A stretch of DNA of 64,000 bases from Knufia peltigerae. Lineage: Eukaryota; Ascomycota; Eurotiomycetes; Chaetothyriales; Trichomeriaceae. The notes under the pieces were generated by a model. It made no database searches. It saw only the letters and a program-made list of their open reading frames with translations, and was not told the origin of the DNA. The DNA is taken from contig JAPDRN010000126.1 in NCBI GenBank assembly GCA_030247855.1, positions 30,849 to 94,848 of the forward strand, written 5' to 3'. Below, in pieces: positions 20,260 through 31,400 of the stretch (position 1 is the stretch's first letter; every line of letters begins with the position of its first letter). The position numbers were made by a program, and so were the translations under genes.

Positions 20260-22212
20260 ATGGCGATAGCTAAAGAAGAATCTTCTGTCTATTCCACTAT
20301 GCCAGCTACCAACGTCGACATCAATGAAAGTGAGGGAGGCACCCTCTGGAATCATGCCAAAACATTCGCCCTCGTGGGAGTAAGTTTTCTCCATCTAGCC
20401 AATGTAGTCTGGAATGACGGTGGCTAATGACGGCACGAAAAGGCGGTTCTCAGCTTGTTCTTCTGCGAATTGATCATCTTGGTGGGCGGTGGGACTTTTG
20501 CTCAGCGTGTTGCCTCTGAAATTGGAGGTGTCGGTCTCACCTCATGGCCATCACTGGCAGTGATCATCTTCACTGTTGCCCTCGCAGCACCGCTTTCCCA
20601 GGCTTCCGACTAGTGAGTCCAATTCCTCCCGATGTGCCTGATCCATTTACGGTCAACGTTTATGCTGACATGACTTGGAAACAGTTGGGGCAGAAAATGG
20701 ATCCTTGTCGTTCCCAATATCGGTGGGATAGCTGGTGCCATCATCTCTGCCCGTGCGACTTCAATGGGAATGTACATCGCCGGATTCTGTGTTGGAGGCA
20801 TCGGCTTCGGTGCACAAGGCCTCATTCTGGCCGTCATATCTGAAGTCCTGCCCCGCCGCTTCCGTTCCTGGGCTCAGGCCTCTGCCAACATCATGAATGC
20901 TCTCGGGTCCATCTTTGCTTTAACCGTGGGTGGTTACTTGGTTCAGTCGCGTGTTGGCGGCTTCCGGATCTACTTCTACATCTGTGCCGGAATCTACGCT
21001 GTTTCCGTTCTTCTCGTCTTCCTCCTCTATAACCCGCCACCCAGGGAACTCCAGTCTCTGAGTTTCAGAGAGAAGGTCGCGGCTCTGGATTGGCCAGCAT
21101 ATTTTCTTCTTGGAACCGGATGCACTCTACTCTGTTTAGGACTGTTATGGGCGGAAAATCCCTACCCTTGGAAGGACGCTCATGTCCTTGCACCTCTTCT
21201 TATCGGTGTTGTTCTGCTCAGTATCCTGGCTGTTTACGCCACGAAGTTTAAGAAAGACGGTTTGTTTCATCATGCTCTCTTCCACCACCGCAACTTTCCA
21301 ATTTCGGTGGTCGGCTCTGCTATCGAGGGCATGGGCTATATGACAGCGGCCGTCTTCTTTCCTTACGCACTATCCGTTCTTCAGGCAGGCCATCTAAGCA
21401 CCTACAGACAATACCTGTGCCAGATGGTCGGTTTCTGTGCTTTTGGTGTCGCCTGTTTTCTCTCGGGTCTCTACATTTACAAAACAAAGTCAGTCAGAAT
21501 GACCGGCGTAGGAACATTTGTCATGTTTCTCATCTTCATGTGTGTCATGGCCAGTGTCAACGAAAACACTCCCTCGACCCATTACTGGGGCTACATTCTC
21601 TTCTACGGCTCAGGCCTGGGCCTAGCCCTCGTCACTTTCTTCACAGCTGCGCAGTTTGCTACACCACCCGAGCTGATTGCCACAACTTCTGGGATCTGTA
21701 CTGGCGTCCGCAGCTTAGGCGGTTCAATTGGATTGTCTATTATCAACGCCATATTTGCGAGTACCCTCACCAGCAACCTGGCTCCGAAGGTCACCAAGGC
21801 TGTAGTACCACTGGGTTTGGAGGGCACAAATATCGGTATGCTCATTGGCGCCTTGACCTCGGGAAATATTGCTTTGGCAGAACAGATTCCTGGTATCAGT
21901 CCCGAGATTATCGCTGCAGCTGGTCTGGCCATCAAGCAAGCATACGTAGTCTCGTTTAGAAACGTCTTTATTTGTGGAGCAGCATTCATGGCTGTGGGCA
22001 TCATAAGTGAGTTCGAACCCTCCCAGTGAAAAAGACTACCCTTACTGACTTGTTCGACTGCAGTCACTGCTTTTATGACCAACCCCCGTTCAGAGTTCAA
22101 CGCAAAGGTGGATGCACCTATCGCTGTCTCGTCGGAATCCGACCTTGAGCACGAATCCAAGGCTGTCCCCGTCGAGCACAACGAGAATCACGAGCTTGCC
22201 GAACAAAGATAA
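20260..22212 (+). CDS. MFS transporter, DHA2/TRI12-like
   Basis: Four exons (20260-20379, 20443-20612, 20685-22006, 22064-22212) give 586 aa. About 14 hydrophobic segments can be counted between residues 38 and 545. The loop after TM2 reads SQASDYWGRKW, an MFS motif-A variant, and TM5 carries the antiporter-type run of glycines (GGIGFGAQG). The loop PPPRELQSLSFREKVAALD followed by a Trp-Pro segment is typical of the fungal 14-span drug:proton antiporters related to the trichothecene pump TRI12. The cytosolic C-tail is acidic and His/Glu-rich. It probably sits in the plasma membrane and exports, or imports, the cluster's compound. The ATG at 20260 is chosen because the upstream in-frame region is leader-like and follows the TATA box. 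Confidence 0.92.
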
Positions 22213-22642
22213 GCGATGAGAGCTACCTCGTCAGGAAAGTTGAGAAGCGATAGAAAGAGATAAGAGATATTGTTAGAGGAAACATTAGCCAGAGTTAAGA
22301 TTCGCATTCAAATGCTTGTGGCTAAGACCACTACGTAGCTTGACTCTAACATTATTGAATGGAAGAGTGAACCAGTTTTGACTTGACCGTCTCATGGGAA
22401 CGCCTTTCACGCACAAAATATCGGACGAGGTCAGTATAACAACCGATGGCCTTGAACCCCGACAGAGGCGTTGAGAGCGTTGTAGTATTTTCTCATGATT
22501 GTTCTTCTCAGAGGCCATTGTGGACTTAAACCTGGACTATACATTCCTCGATTTCATCGTCACAAAGTAGGACAGACGAATTCAGTGATATCTGTTCTCA
22601 TCATTCTATCAAGTTCTACTTAAGAGTAGCCTACATAACGTA
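22213..22642. other. Intergenic between convergent MFS and SDR 3
   Basis: 430 bp of 3' flanks of two convergent genes. A 77-codon minus-strand frame (22285-22518) shows no family features. Nothing else seen. Confidence 0.45.
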
Positions 22643-23449
22643 CTAATATTGCAGAGCAAGGGCACCTCCATCACATCTTACCACGGTTCCGGTGACGTTG
22701 CTGGCCTCATCGCTCAACAAAAATGCAATGACCTGGGCCTGTTCCATGGGCTTAGCGCCTCTCTTGAGAGCCGTGGCTTGAATTCCCGGCTCCACATATT
22801 CCTTCGCGACGCTCATTAGACGCCTGGAGAGCGTCAACCCCGTGGCAATGGCATTCACCCTGATGCCTTTTGATCCATACTCGGTTGCGGCGGCAGTGCT
22901 CATCGTACTGATGGCTGCTTTGGAAGAGCCGTACAAGCTGATGCCTGGTTCAGTTTGCGTGGCGGATATGGAGCTCATGTTGACAATGGCCGATCCGCTC
23001 TTCATGTGAGGAATCTGGGTCCGCATACAATTGTACACGCCCCGGGTGTTCATGTCGATGGAGAAGTTGAAGTCTTCAGTGGCCGTGTCAGCCAGTTTGT
23101 TGTACTTGTGGACCGCTCCAGCGATGTTGGCTGCACCGTCCAGTCGGCCGAATTTGGCGATTGTCTCGTCAATCCAGTCTCTGACCTGGTCCTCCTTGCT
23201 GACGTCCACGACCTTGGTGAAGAACTTCTGTCCGAGTAAAGCTGACGTCTTGGACTTTTCCTGAAGTGCCGCCTCCAACTCCGCCATCCCCTCTGGGTTG
23301 TTGCTCATGGCAGAGACAGTGGCGCCACGGGACCAGAGAAGAAGGGTAGTCGCCAGCCCGATACCGGAACTTGCTCCTGTAATGGTAATCACCTTGCCCT
23401 CGAAAGGATGTGCCGACAGAGCTGCGGGAAAGTCTACTTCAAGACCCAT
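22643..23449 (-). CDS. Short-chain dehydrogenase/reductase (cluster SDR 3)
   Basis: 268 aa, intronless classical SDR. The cofactor motif TGASSGIG is at about 24-31; the end of strand 2 (AMSNNPEG) lacks the usual Asp, so cofactor choice is unclear. NIAGAV replaces NNAG near 108-113. Catalytic Ser160 region (MSSISATQ), Tyr173 and Lys177 (LYGSSKAA) are present. The C-terminus ends NVTGTVVRCDGGALALQY. The family includes levodione and cyclic-ketone reductases, but the substrate cannot be read from sequence. It is divergent to the flavoprotein gene across a 628-bp promoter, which suggests the two are co-regulated. Confidence 0.9.
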   Translation of the reverse strand: MGLEVDFPAALSAHPFEGKVITITGASSGIGLATTLLLWSRGATVSAMSNNPEGMAELEAALQEKSKTSALLGQKFFTKVVDVSKEDQVRDWIDETIAKFGRLDGAANIAGAVHKYNKLADTATEDFNFSIDMNTRGVYNCMRTQIPHMKSGSAIVNMSSISATQTEPGISLYGSSKAAISTMSTAAATEYGSKGIRVNAIATGLTLSRRLMSVAKEYVEPGIQATALKRGAKPMEQAQVIAFLLSDEASNVTGTVVRCDGGALALQY

Positions 23450-24077
23450 GGTGAATGTTCATCAGCCAACTTCCTAAACGTTCAACGATACTATGGTGAT
23501 TGTAGTTCCAGAAACGACTCGTCAATGGCAAACTTGGCCGTCTTGTAAATGTCTCGGCGCCGTATCGATACGTTTGTTCACAAAGGTCCCATTTATCATT
23601 ATTCTACCACGAGCTATCACAGGAGGCAAATATGATTCACATTCCCCACAAAATCATTTTGCATGAGCTGAACTACTGTCTGCAAGATCTCGGGAGAGTC
23701 TGGAGAGATCCACAGTTCGATCAATCGTGTTGTTTATTGGTACTCCACGCCTGCCCGAGGGAATGGTTAACTGGTCTCGGGTAAATCTGGGGTGAAAAGG
23801 GGTTGATTTCAAAGCCGGATCCACCCACTCACGAACTCGTGCGATGCTTCGTCTGCTTGCCATCCCCAGGTTTCTGGCTTTCTCCATGATCGCCTCCAAC
23901 AGAGATATTGACATCCTCCGAAGGTGGAGAAGGCACGGTGTCCTGGTTCTTTTCTGTCAACAAAATCTGCCTTTAATTAATTTATATTGCGGTCAACTAC
24001 AAAGCCTGCTGGTAGGCGCTGTCACATTCTCCGCCATTATTGCCTGTGTAAGCAGACGGCACATCCAAAAGTTCAGG
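23450..24077. promoter_or_regulatory. Bidirectional promoter, SDR 3/flavoprotein
   Basis: 628 bp between divergent genes. Direct G4 runs lie at 23789-23792 and 23799-23802. The flavoprotein frame is open upstream of its chosen ATG to 23844, so part of this stretch could instead be coding. Confidence 0.4.
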
Positions 24078-25959
24078 ATGTTGCGAAAACCACCATTGCT
24101 CCAGTCTCGGTCACCATTCGATGTAGGCGCATCTCTCTTATGCTCACAGTCAAGCATTTCTCGTGTAAGGGCACCGAGGAGGTACCTTAAATCCCGCGCA
24201 ACGTACGCGACTGTGGTCGAGGTACGTATCCTATCACCAACTGGACTCATCATTTTTTTGCTTCACTAACCATCGACTCCAGGCACCTAGATACGATGTT
24301 GAATATGACGTGGTAGTCGTTGGTTCAGGGGCAGGGGGGCTGACAGCTGCCTTAGCCGCGGCCCTCAAGGGAAACCGAAAGGTCCTTGTCGCTGAGAAAA
24401 CGAAATGGTTTGGAGGCACATCAGCGTACTCGGGAGGAGCCCTCTGGCTCCCTATGAATTCTGTGTCATTGTCTGCAGGTTTCCAGGACTCGAGAGAACG
24501 AGCAGAAACATACTTACGGAATTACTTGAAAGAAGACTACGACGGTTCGAAGACGATGGTGACAGCATATCTCGAAGCAGCTCCAGCGATGACCGAGTTC
24601 TTAGAATCCAACTCGGCGACAAAGTTCGTCGCGGCACCAACTCCAGACTACTACTTGGAGCTCGACGGTGCTTGCAAGGCAGGGCGAACTGTTTTGAATG
24701 CTCCCTATGACGGCCGAAGATTAGGTCGTATGGTTAAACAAGTACGATACCCACTACAAGGATACTGCGCCTTTGGATCATTACAAGTTGACCTTCTGGA
24801 CATGAATACCTGGAGACAGCCATTCAGAAGTCTGGGAAACTTTTCATCTGTTACACGAGGTGTCCTTCGATACGCCTTTGACCGAGTGCGGTGGGGGAAA
24901 GGAACAAAATTGTGCAACGGCAATGCATTAGTCGGTCGACTACTGGAGAAGTCTTCACAATCTGGTATCGATTTATGGAATAATGCTCCAGCTGTAGAGC
25001 AGATCCTAGAGGATGGGCGCGTCACCGGTATGATGATCAGCCGAAATGGTCAGAAGATGAGAGTCCGGGCACGGAACGGAGTCATCCTCGCAAGTGGCGG
25101 GTTTGCAAGATCAAGCGAACTCAGCCGCAAATACCTATCGAACCCCGATTGGACAGTCAGCCCTCGAGGAAATGTGGGAGATGGCATGCGATTCGGTCTT
25201 GCAAGTGGAGGAAGCTTGCCAGAACCCCTGGGTGAAGATGCCGCCTTATGGTCTCCCATATCGATATTGAACTCTCCCAAGGGCCCTGCTCGTTCCTATC
25301 CACATTTTGCTACTGCTATCACCAAGCCAGGCTCGATAATGGTAGATGGCGACGGCAAACGGTTTGTAAACGAAGCAGCCGCATATCAGGACCTCGGACG
25401 TGCGACTCATAAGGCTGGTGTCCGCGTGTCTCACCTCGTTGGTGACAAGCGACATCTGCGGAACTATGGAATGGGCATGGCCTTGCCGGGAGGTTATCCT
25501 ATCAGACACCTCATCAAGCGCGGCTATCTCATTACCGCCCCCAGTATTCCGGCTCTTGCAGAGAGGATCGGGGTCAATCCCGCCAACCTTTCAGCTACTA
25601 TCGAACGGTTCAACGGTTTCGCTCGTAAAGGCAAAGATGAGGACTTTGGCCGCGGAGATGGATCATTCGACCAAGCCTACGGCGATTTCGAAGTCAAGCC
25701 GAATCCAAGCTTAGCACCTATCGAAAAGGGTCCGTTTTACGCTTTGACGTTATTCTCAGGAAACGGCATCACCATGTATGGCTTGAATACGAACAAGGAC
25801 GGCCAGGTGCTGAAGGAATCAGGAGAGCCAGTCCCTGGCCTATATGCTGTGGGTGCAGACTCGAATCACTTCTTGCGAGGGAAATATCCTTCTGGGGGTC
25901 TAACCTTGGGCCCATCAATGGTGTTTGGATATCGTGCGGGTGTTCATGTTGCAGGTTGA
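24078..25959 (+). CDS. FAD-dependent 3-ketosteroid-Delta1-dehydrogenase-like oxidoreductase
   Basis: Two exons, 24078-24221 and 24283-25959 (intron 61 nt, branch CACTAAC), give 606 aa. The FAD-binding Rossmann motif is VVVGSGAGGLTAALAAA (from residue 59), followed by WFGGTSAYSGGALWLP, the hallmark of the fumarate reductase/ketosteroid dehydrogenase flavoproteins. The C-terminal active-site block RGKYPSGGLTLGPSMVFGY has Tyr583 where the bacterial Delta1-dehydrogenases keep the proton-handling Tyr, and two glycines beyond it. These enzymes remove hydrogens alpha,beta to a ring ketone. Residues 1-48 are Arg/Ser/Leu-rich with one acid and look like a mitochondrial presequence (RRYLKSRATYAT before the mature start). 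An in-frame ATG at 23844 would lengthen the N-terminus by 78 residues; I consider 24078 more likely. The true substrate need not be a steroid. Confidence 0.85.
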
Positions 25960-26595
25960 TCGTCTCCTTGTATAGTACTATTATCTTGTCGTGGCAGAGG
26001 GCCCTTCGATCTAGATTGCAAAATCCAGGAAAGCTTCCACGTTTCTAAACTGTGATACAAGCTTGAATGTCTCAGATTTACCAAATATGGCGAGAGGTTG
26101 CAGATTCAACTCTCGTCCTGTCCGGTGCAGTTACTGTTATTTCAGAGAATGGCTCTGCCTTGAAATCACAACACCAAAGAGCCCACTCGTCCCAGCTACA
26201 GACGTCCTAAAGTCCCAATTCGCCCTTCGTATGTGTTGACTCCAGGATTTTCCGATGCCGCGACGGGAGGCCATGGAGACGCCGTCTCCACTCTTTCAAC
26301 TGGGGAAATCTGAATGACGAAGGGGTAGAGCATTCGGCTTCTCAACTCTTGCGGCAGCATCGTCCTATCTGCTGCGCACTACCAATCTAGTGGGAGCCTC
26401 GGCAACTGGAACTGATTTGCTATAAAGAAGTATTTCATCGTTGCAATGCTAAGAGTTAGACCTTCTCACCAGCATCGTCGTCAACATCAATTCGGCAAGG
26501 TAACACCAGGACCTTAGACCAAGGTGAGTTCCTTCTTGCCTGTGTAGTTCTTGCAATCCTGCTGACAATCTTTCTCATATTGAGGGCGTGAAAGA
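25960..26595. promoter_or_regulatory. Upstream region of EthD paralogue B
   Basis: 636 bp between two plus-strand genes. Two G4 runs (26303-26306, 26323-26326), 20 bp apart, lie about 270 bp before the EthD start. No coding signal. Confidence 0.35.
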
Positions 26596-27073
26596 ATGGC
26601 CGCCACAGCATCAGCAGCCTCTAAAGCCGTAAGTCGCATCTTGTGCCATCCCAGATGATTTGGCTCATGTCCTGTTCTAGGTCAACGGCAAATCTTCAGT
26701 CCTGAAAATCGTTGGACTCTTCAAGAGAAAACCGGGAATCTCTCCAGAGGCATTCCGAGAATACTACGAAACCAAACATGTCAAGCTGTTTGAGCAGCAC
26801 GTTGCTCTGCCTGGCGTATTGCGCTTCTCTCGCCGCTACCTGACACAGATTGATGGGATGTCCTCGCCTCTTCCGACTACCACCGGTGGCTACGATGTCA
26901 TCATGGAAGTGTGGTACAAGGACCGGAACTTATTTGAGTCTCTGAGAAGCAAACCAGACCCCGAGTTCACCAAAATTGCCATTGAAGATGAGGAACAGTT
27001 CATCGATCGAAATTCCATGACCATGTATTTCTCGGATGATGTGGAGACTAAGTCTGGACCATGGGAAGTATAG
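26596..27073 (+). CDS. EthD-domain protein, 141 aa (paralogue B)
   Basis: Two exons, 26596-26628 (11 codons) and 26681-27073, with a 52-nt intron. The EthD core reads LKIVGLFKRKPGIS, FREYYETKHVKLF, PGVLRFSRRYL, GGYDVIMEVWYKD and ends with MTMYFSDDVETKSGPW. The second exon has the same length (393 nt) as that of the paralogue at 19156-19626 and the intron lies at the same region, so the two arose by duplication inside the cluster and now face opposite directions. Retention of two diverged copies hints at different substrates or a heterodimer. It is convergent with the ABM-like gene, 95 bp away. Confidence 0.88.
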
Positions 27074-27168
27074 GGTTGAAGGACAGTCTATTTTGAAGCA
27101 GCTTAGACAAGGATTTATAAGATCTCTTGTCCTTTGATAGGAGTGAGCTGTTAGCTGCTCGATTCTGT

Positions 27169-27552
27169 CTAATGCAATTCATCCTTGGCTCTCACACTTC
27201 CTTCGAGGTATCTGTCATCGACAAGATTGAATCCGCTTAGTCGGTCATACTCATGGAGGTCTCGAGCCACCCATAAAGGCCTCGTGATGTCCCAGTACGG
27301 CTTGTAATAGTCCTTCTTGATCTGAACATCCATGAACCAGTCGTTATCCTTGTTCCATACTTCGACAAAATGGAACTTGCCGGATTCTGTCTTGGAGTGA
27401 AAGACGTCGAAATATATGCATTCAGGCTCCTTGCAAACCTCTAACCAGCAAGCCCGGAACGCCTGGAGAAATTCGTCGATGTTTGCGGGATCGATCTTTA
27501 TGGTCCCTACGTGTGTTACGCCCCGATGAGGCGCCAGGAGCGGATTAGCCAT
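27169..27552 (-). CDS. ABM-type (antibiotic biosynthesis monooxygenase-like) barrel protein
   Basis: 127 aa, no intron. After a short N-terminus the sequence runs THVGTIKIDPANIDEFLQAF, CIYFDVFHSKTESGKFHFVEVW and then a helix-rich tail. This is the pattern of ABM/YgiN dimeric barrels: strand, helix, then paired strands ending in xEVW. Members include cofactor-independent quinone-forming monooxygenases and ring-opening helpers. It has the same fold class as EthD but is a separate family. The start is the first ATG, on the far side of which lies the long divergent promoter towards RAD26. It is the right-hand end of the accessory island. Confidence 0.75.
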   Translation of the reverse strand: MANPLLAPHRGVTHVGTIKIDPANIDEFLQAFRACWLEVCKEPECIYFDVFHSKTESGKFHFVEVWNKDNDWFMDVQIKKDYYKPYWDITRPLWVARDLHEYDRLSGFNLVDDRYLEGSVRAKDELH

Positions 27553-28469
27553 AAGGAGGTAGTGGTGAAAGTTGACGACGGCCTAGGACCCAAAGCAGCG
27601 CAATGTGGCTTATAGTTCAAACGAGACAGGCTGCGAGATGAGGAGGACAATATTGAACAGCTGAGGCATCGCACTAGGCAGTGCCGCGATCCTTGTTATA
27701 CTGCTTCATCTCAACGCCCTAGGGTCGGCTGCGATGGGGTGCATTTCCAGAGTACTTCTTCACTTTCGGACCTACCTGCACGAATACGCGAGGAATGGGG
27801 TCGAGGGGGTCAGGGGGTTCCTTGGTGGTAACATGCTAATAAGTCATGGGGAACTCGGAGAATCTATTTATCCGCTCTGAACTCGCAGCCTCGAGTACGA
27901 GTTGTTTTGAGCCAATGAAAACGTTAACATGTGACTGAGACTTTATCTCTCTGAAAACAGCTTAGCGTATGACACCGTCGCCGCTTTGTGCTGCTTACGG
28001 AGGAGCATATGCTCCAAGTAGCGGCAGTAGCGGTCATTTGCCGTGCAACTGCAGCCTGAAGAACGAACATCAACACCATCATTGAGACTCGAACAAGAAA
28101 GATCATGTTTGGATTCCTTCCCTTCATATACAGCGACACGGCGGAATGTATAGATGGTCTCATCGTTTACAACAAAGAGTAACTATATATTATATAACAG
28201 CGTGGGGGCGGGCGAGCCCTCTCACTCGGCGCAATATCATTCTCAACCGTACTTCACAACATCTTCACCTCGCCACCTGAATTTGCACCTGCCATTGCTA
28301 TTGTTGTACAGATTTTTCTGCCACCATTGTCACCAACCTTGCGTGGAAAATTTTCTTGGTGAAAATTCCGCTCAATAAAAAACTTTTCGCTGTGAAGACC
28401 AGATACCACTCTCACAAGAACAGTGATGACGACATTTTCTAACTTCCACCATCAACTTTGTGATAGGCA
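27553..28469. promoter_or_regulatory. Divergent region, ABM-like gene/RAD26
   Basis: 917 bp separating the accessory island from the housekeeping block. The ABM side has a cluster of G runs (27797-27800, 27805-27809, 27813-27817). The RAD26 side is pyrimidine-rich. A minus-strand 79-codon frame (27924-28163) is not convincing. Confidence 0.4.
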
Positions 28470-31400
28470 ATGATGGAACAAAGCAACAAGGACATCGATC
28501 CCGGCATTATGGAGGTCGATCAAACTACGAGCAACAGTGTCGCTGGCGACCCTGTTGCCCATGCTGACTCCGCCGAGTCACTTCGTCTTCGGAACCTCGA
28601 TGCGCATGTGCAGGATCAAGATGACCTTGAACGCAACATTGGTCGCAAAGCAGACAGACTCCTTTTCGAGCAAGCAAATCAGCGAGATCAACAAAGACTC
28701 GACAAGTCTAAAGCCCAAAGAGAGAAGCTGCAGAACCAGATCCGAAGACTGCGTGAGGAGATCAGTCGGCCTATCGGCATCACCCAACGCACAAAATTGA
28801 AGCGAGACGTTGATCGAATGCAGGGTCAGATACAAAGTCTGGACGATGACATTGCCGACATTGAAGGAAGAATGCATGACCGGGAGACACAGGCAGACCA
28901 AGATCAACAGCATGATACTTCTTCAGCCGGCCGTCTGCCAAATGAGACACAGAGAGATTTCTTGATCCGAACTGGAAAGATAACACCTTTCTCCAAGTTC
29001 GGACTCTCGAATCATGGGGAATCTTCGGCTACACTTCAAGGCGCACTTCTCGATGCCGAAGAAGAGACAGACCTTGCTGATCTCAATCCTGATATCACTG
29101 ATGGCAAAATCATGTCTCATCGAAACCTCCGACAGCCCGGCTTTGCTTCAAATTTCGTTGATTCAAGCACAGAAGAGAGCTCAAGCTCTGACCGACCACG
29201 CAAGCGAAGACGCCTCGTTCAGAAGACCAAGAAGACGGGCGATGACGATTCGTATGGTGAAAGTTCTCCACAGGATGAAACCATGACCGACTCTGTCGAT
29301 GAAGACGAAGACGAGTTGATGCCCACCACCACTGGCAAGAAGAGACGAAGGCAACAGAATCCACTCGCCGGGATCGACGACGACGTTGAGGACTTCCGCG
29401 GTATCGACGACGGTAATGAAGCGGTGTATCGATCACGGATCAAAAAATGGGCTCTCAGACGACGCCGTGCTAGAAATCGGGTGCAAGAGGCCGAAGGAGT
29501 AGAGCGTGTTGATCTCAATGAAGATGGTGATCCAGAGAGGATCACGAAAGAAGAAGCTCATCTCCCTCATCCCGAGATTGCCGACACTGTCTTCGATCAA
29601 GGCTACAAGCTGCCCGGAGATATCTACCCTAGTCTCTTCGACTATCAAAAGACTGGAGTGCAGTGGCTGCACGAGCTCTACACCCAGCAGGTTGGAGGCA
29701 TCATTGGTGATGAGATGGGATTAGGCAAGACCATTCAGATCATTTCCTTTTTGGCAGGACTGCACTACAGCCACAAATTGACCAAGCCCGTCATTGTCGT
29801 GTGCCCAGCCACGGTCATGAAACAGTGGGTCAACGAGTTTCACAGATGGTGGCCTCCTTTCCGTGTTGCCATTTTGCATTCTTCTGGCAGCGGCATGATC
29901 AATGTACAGAATGAGGCAACCAAGGAAGATCGACTGCTCGACATGGCGTGGGACCCGAACCGAAGCCGCCAGCCATTGACTCCGGCTCAAAAGGCAGCTC
30001 GACGCGTCCTCAACCCCATCTTGGAAGAAGGAGGTGTTCTTGTGACGACATACTCAGGACTACAGACCTACGCTCCGCTTCTCATCCCTGTCAATTGGCA
30101 ATATGCTATTCTAGACGAAGGCCACAAGATCAGAAATCCTGATACTGCGATAACTATCTATTGCAAAGAACTACGCACACCGAACCGAATCATTCTCTCG
30201 GGTACGCCCATGCAAAACAACCTGGTCGAATTGTGGTCATTGTTTGACTTTGTCTTCCCTATGCGCCTCGGCACCCTGGTCAACTTCAGGAACCAATTCG
30301 AAATACCCATCCGACAGGGTGGTTATGCCAACGCTTCCAACCTTCAGGTTCAAACCGCGTTCAAATGTGCCGAGACTTTGAAAGATGCCATTAGTCCTTA
30401 CTTGCTCCAGCGTTTCAAGGTTGACGTGGCCTCAGACCTGCCTAAGAAGAGTGAACAAGTACTCTTTTGCAAGTTGACTGCTCTGCAGCGAAGTTCGTAC
30501 AAGCGCTTCATCGGTTCCGGGGAGATGGATGCTATTATGAATGGCAAACGTCAAGCCCTCTATGGAATTGATATCCTCCGAAAAATCTGCAACCATCCCG
30601 ATCTCGTTGATCATAAACGCCTTTCCATCAAAGCTGGCTATAATTATGGTGACCCTGCAAAGTCTGGCAAGATGCAAGTTGTCGGTTCACTCTTAGAGCT
30701 TTGGAGAGACACTGGTCACAAGACACTTCTGTTCGCTCAACATAGGATCATGCTTGATATCCTCGAGAGGTTCGTCAAATCCCTACCAAGCTTCAAGTAT
30801 CGCCGCATGGACGGAAACACTCCGATACAACAGCGACAAAGCATGGTCGATGAGTTCAACACTGACCCTGATCTCCACGTTTTCCTTCTGACTACCAAAG
30901 TTGGTGGACTTGGCATCAACCTTACTGGAGCAGATCGAGTCATCATATACGATCCGGATTGGAACCCTTCCACTGATCTGCAGGCTCGTGAGAGAGCATG
31001 GCGGCTTGGCCAGAAGCGTGAGGTGACCATTTACCGTCTGATGACCGCTGGTACAATCGAAGAAAAAATTTACCATCGACAAATCTTCAAGCAATTCTTG
31101 ACAAACAAGATTCTGAAGGATCCTAAACAGCGACAGACCTTCCATTTGAACGACCTCCACGACCTCTTCTCTCTTGGAAATGATGGAGCACCCACTGAAA
31201 CCAGTGCGCTCTTCAAAGATGCTCAAGTACAAGTCGGTGCAAAATCGGAAGGGAAGCCGACGGACACGTCTTCGAATGCAAATGCTCAAACAAAGGCTGC
31301 TGGTGATAGAGGAATAGAGGCGCTGCCTGGTATATCTTCGATGGAACAATATGCTGGTGAAGTCGAAGAGGAAGAAAAAGCCAACCAGGCGGGAGCGAAC

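Noticed and set aside
13179..27552. Secondary-metabolite biosynthetic cluster with a backbone enzyme
   Set aside because: No polyketide synthase, NRPS, terpene synthase or prenyltransferase domain is present in or beside the block.
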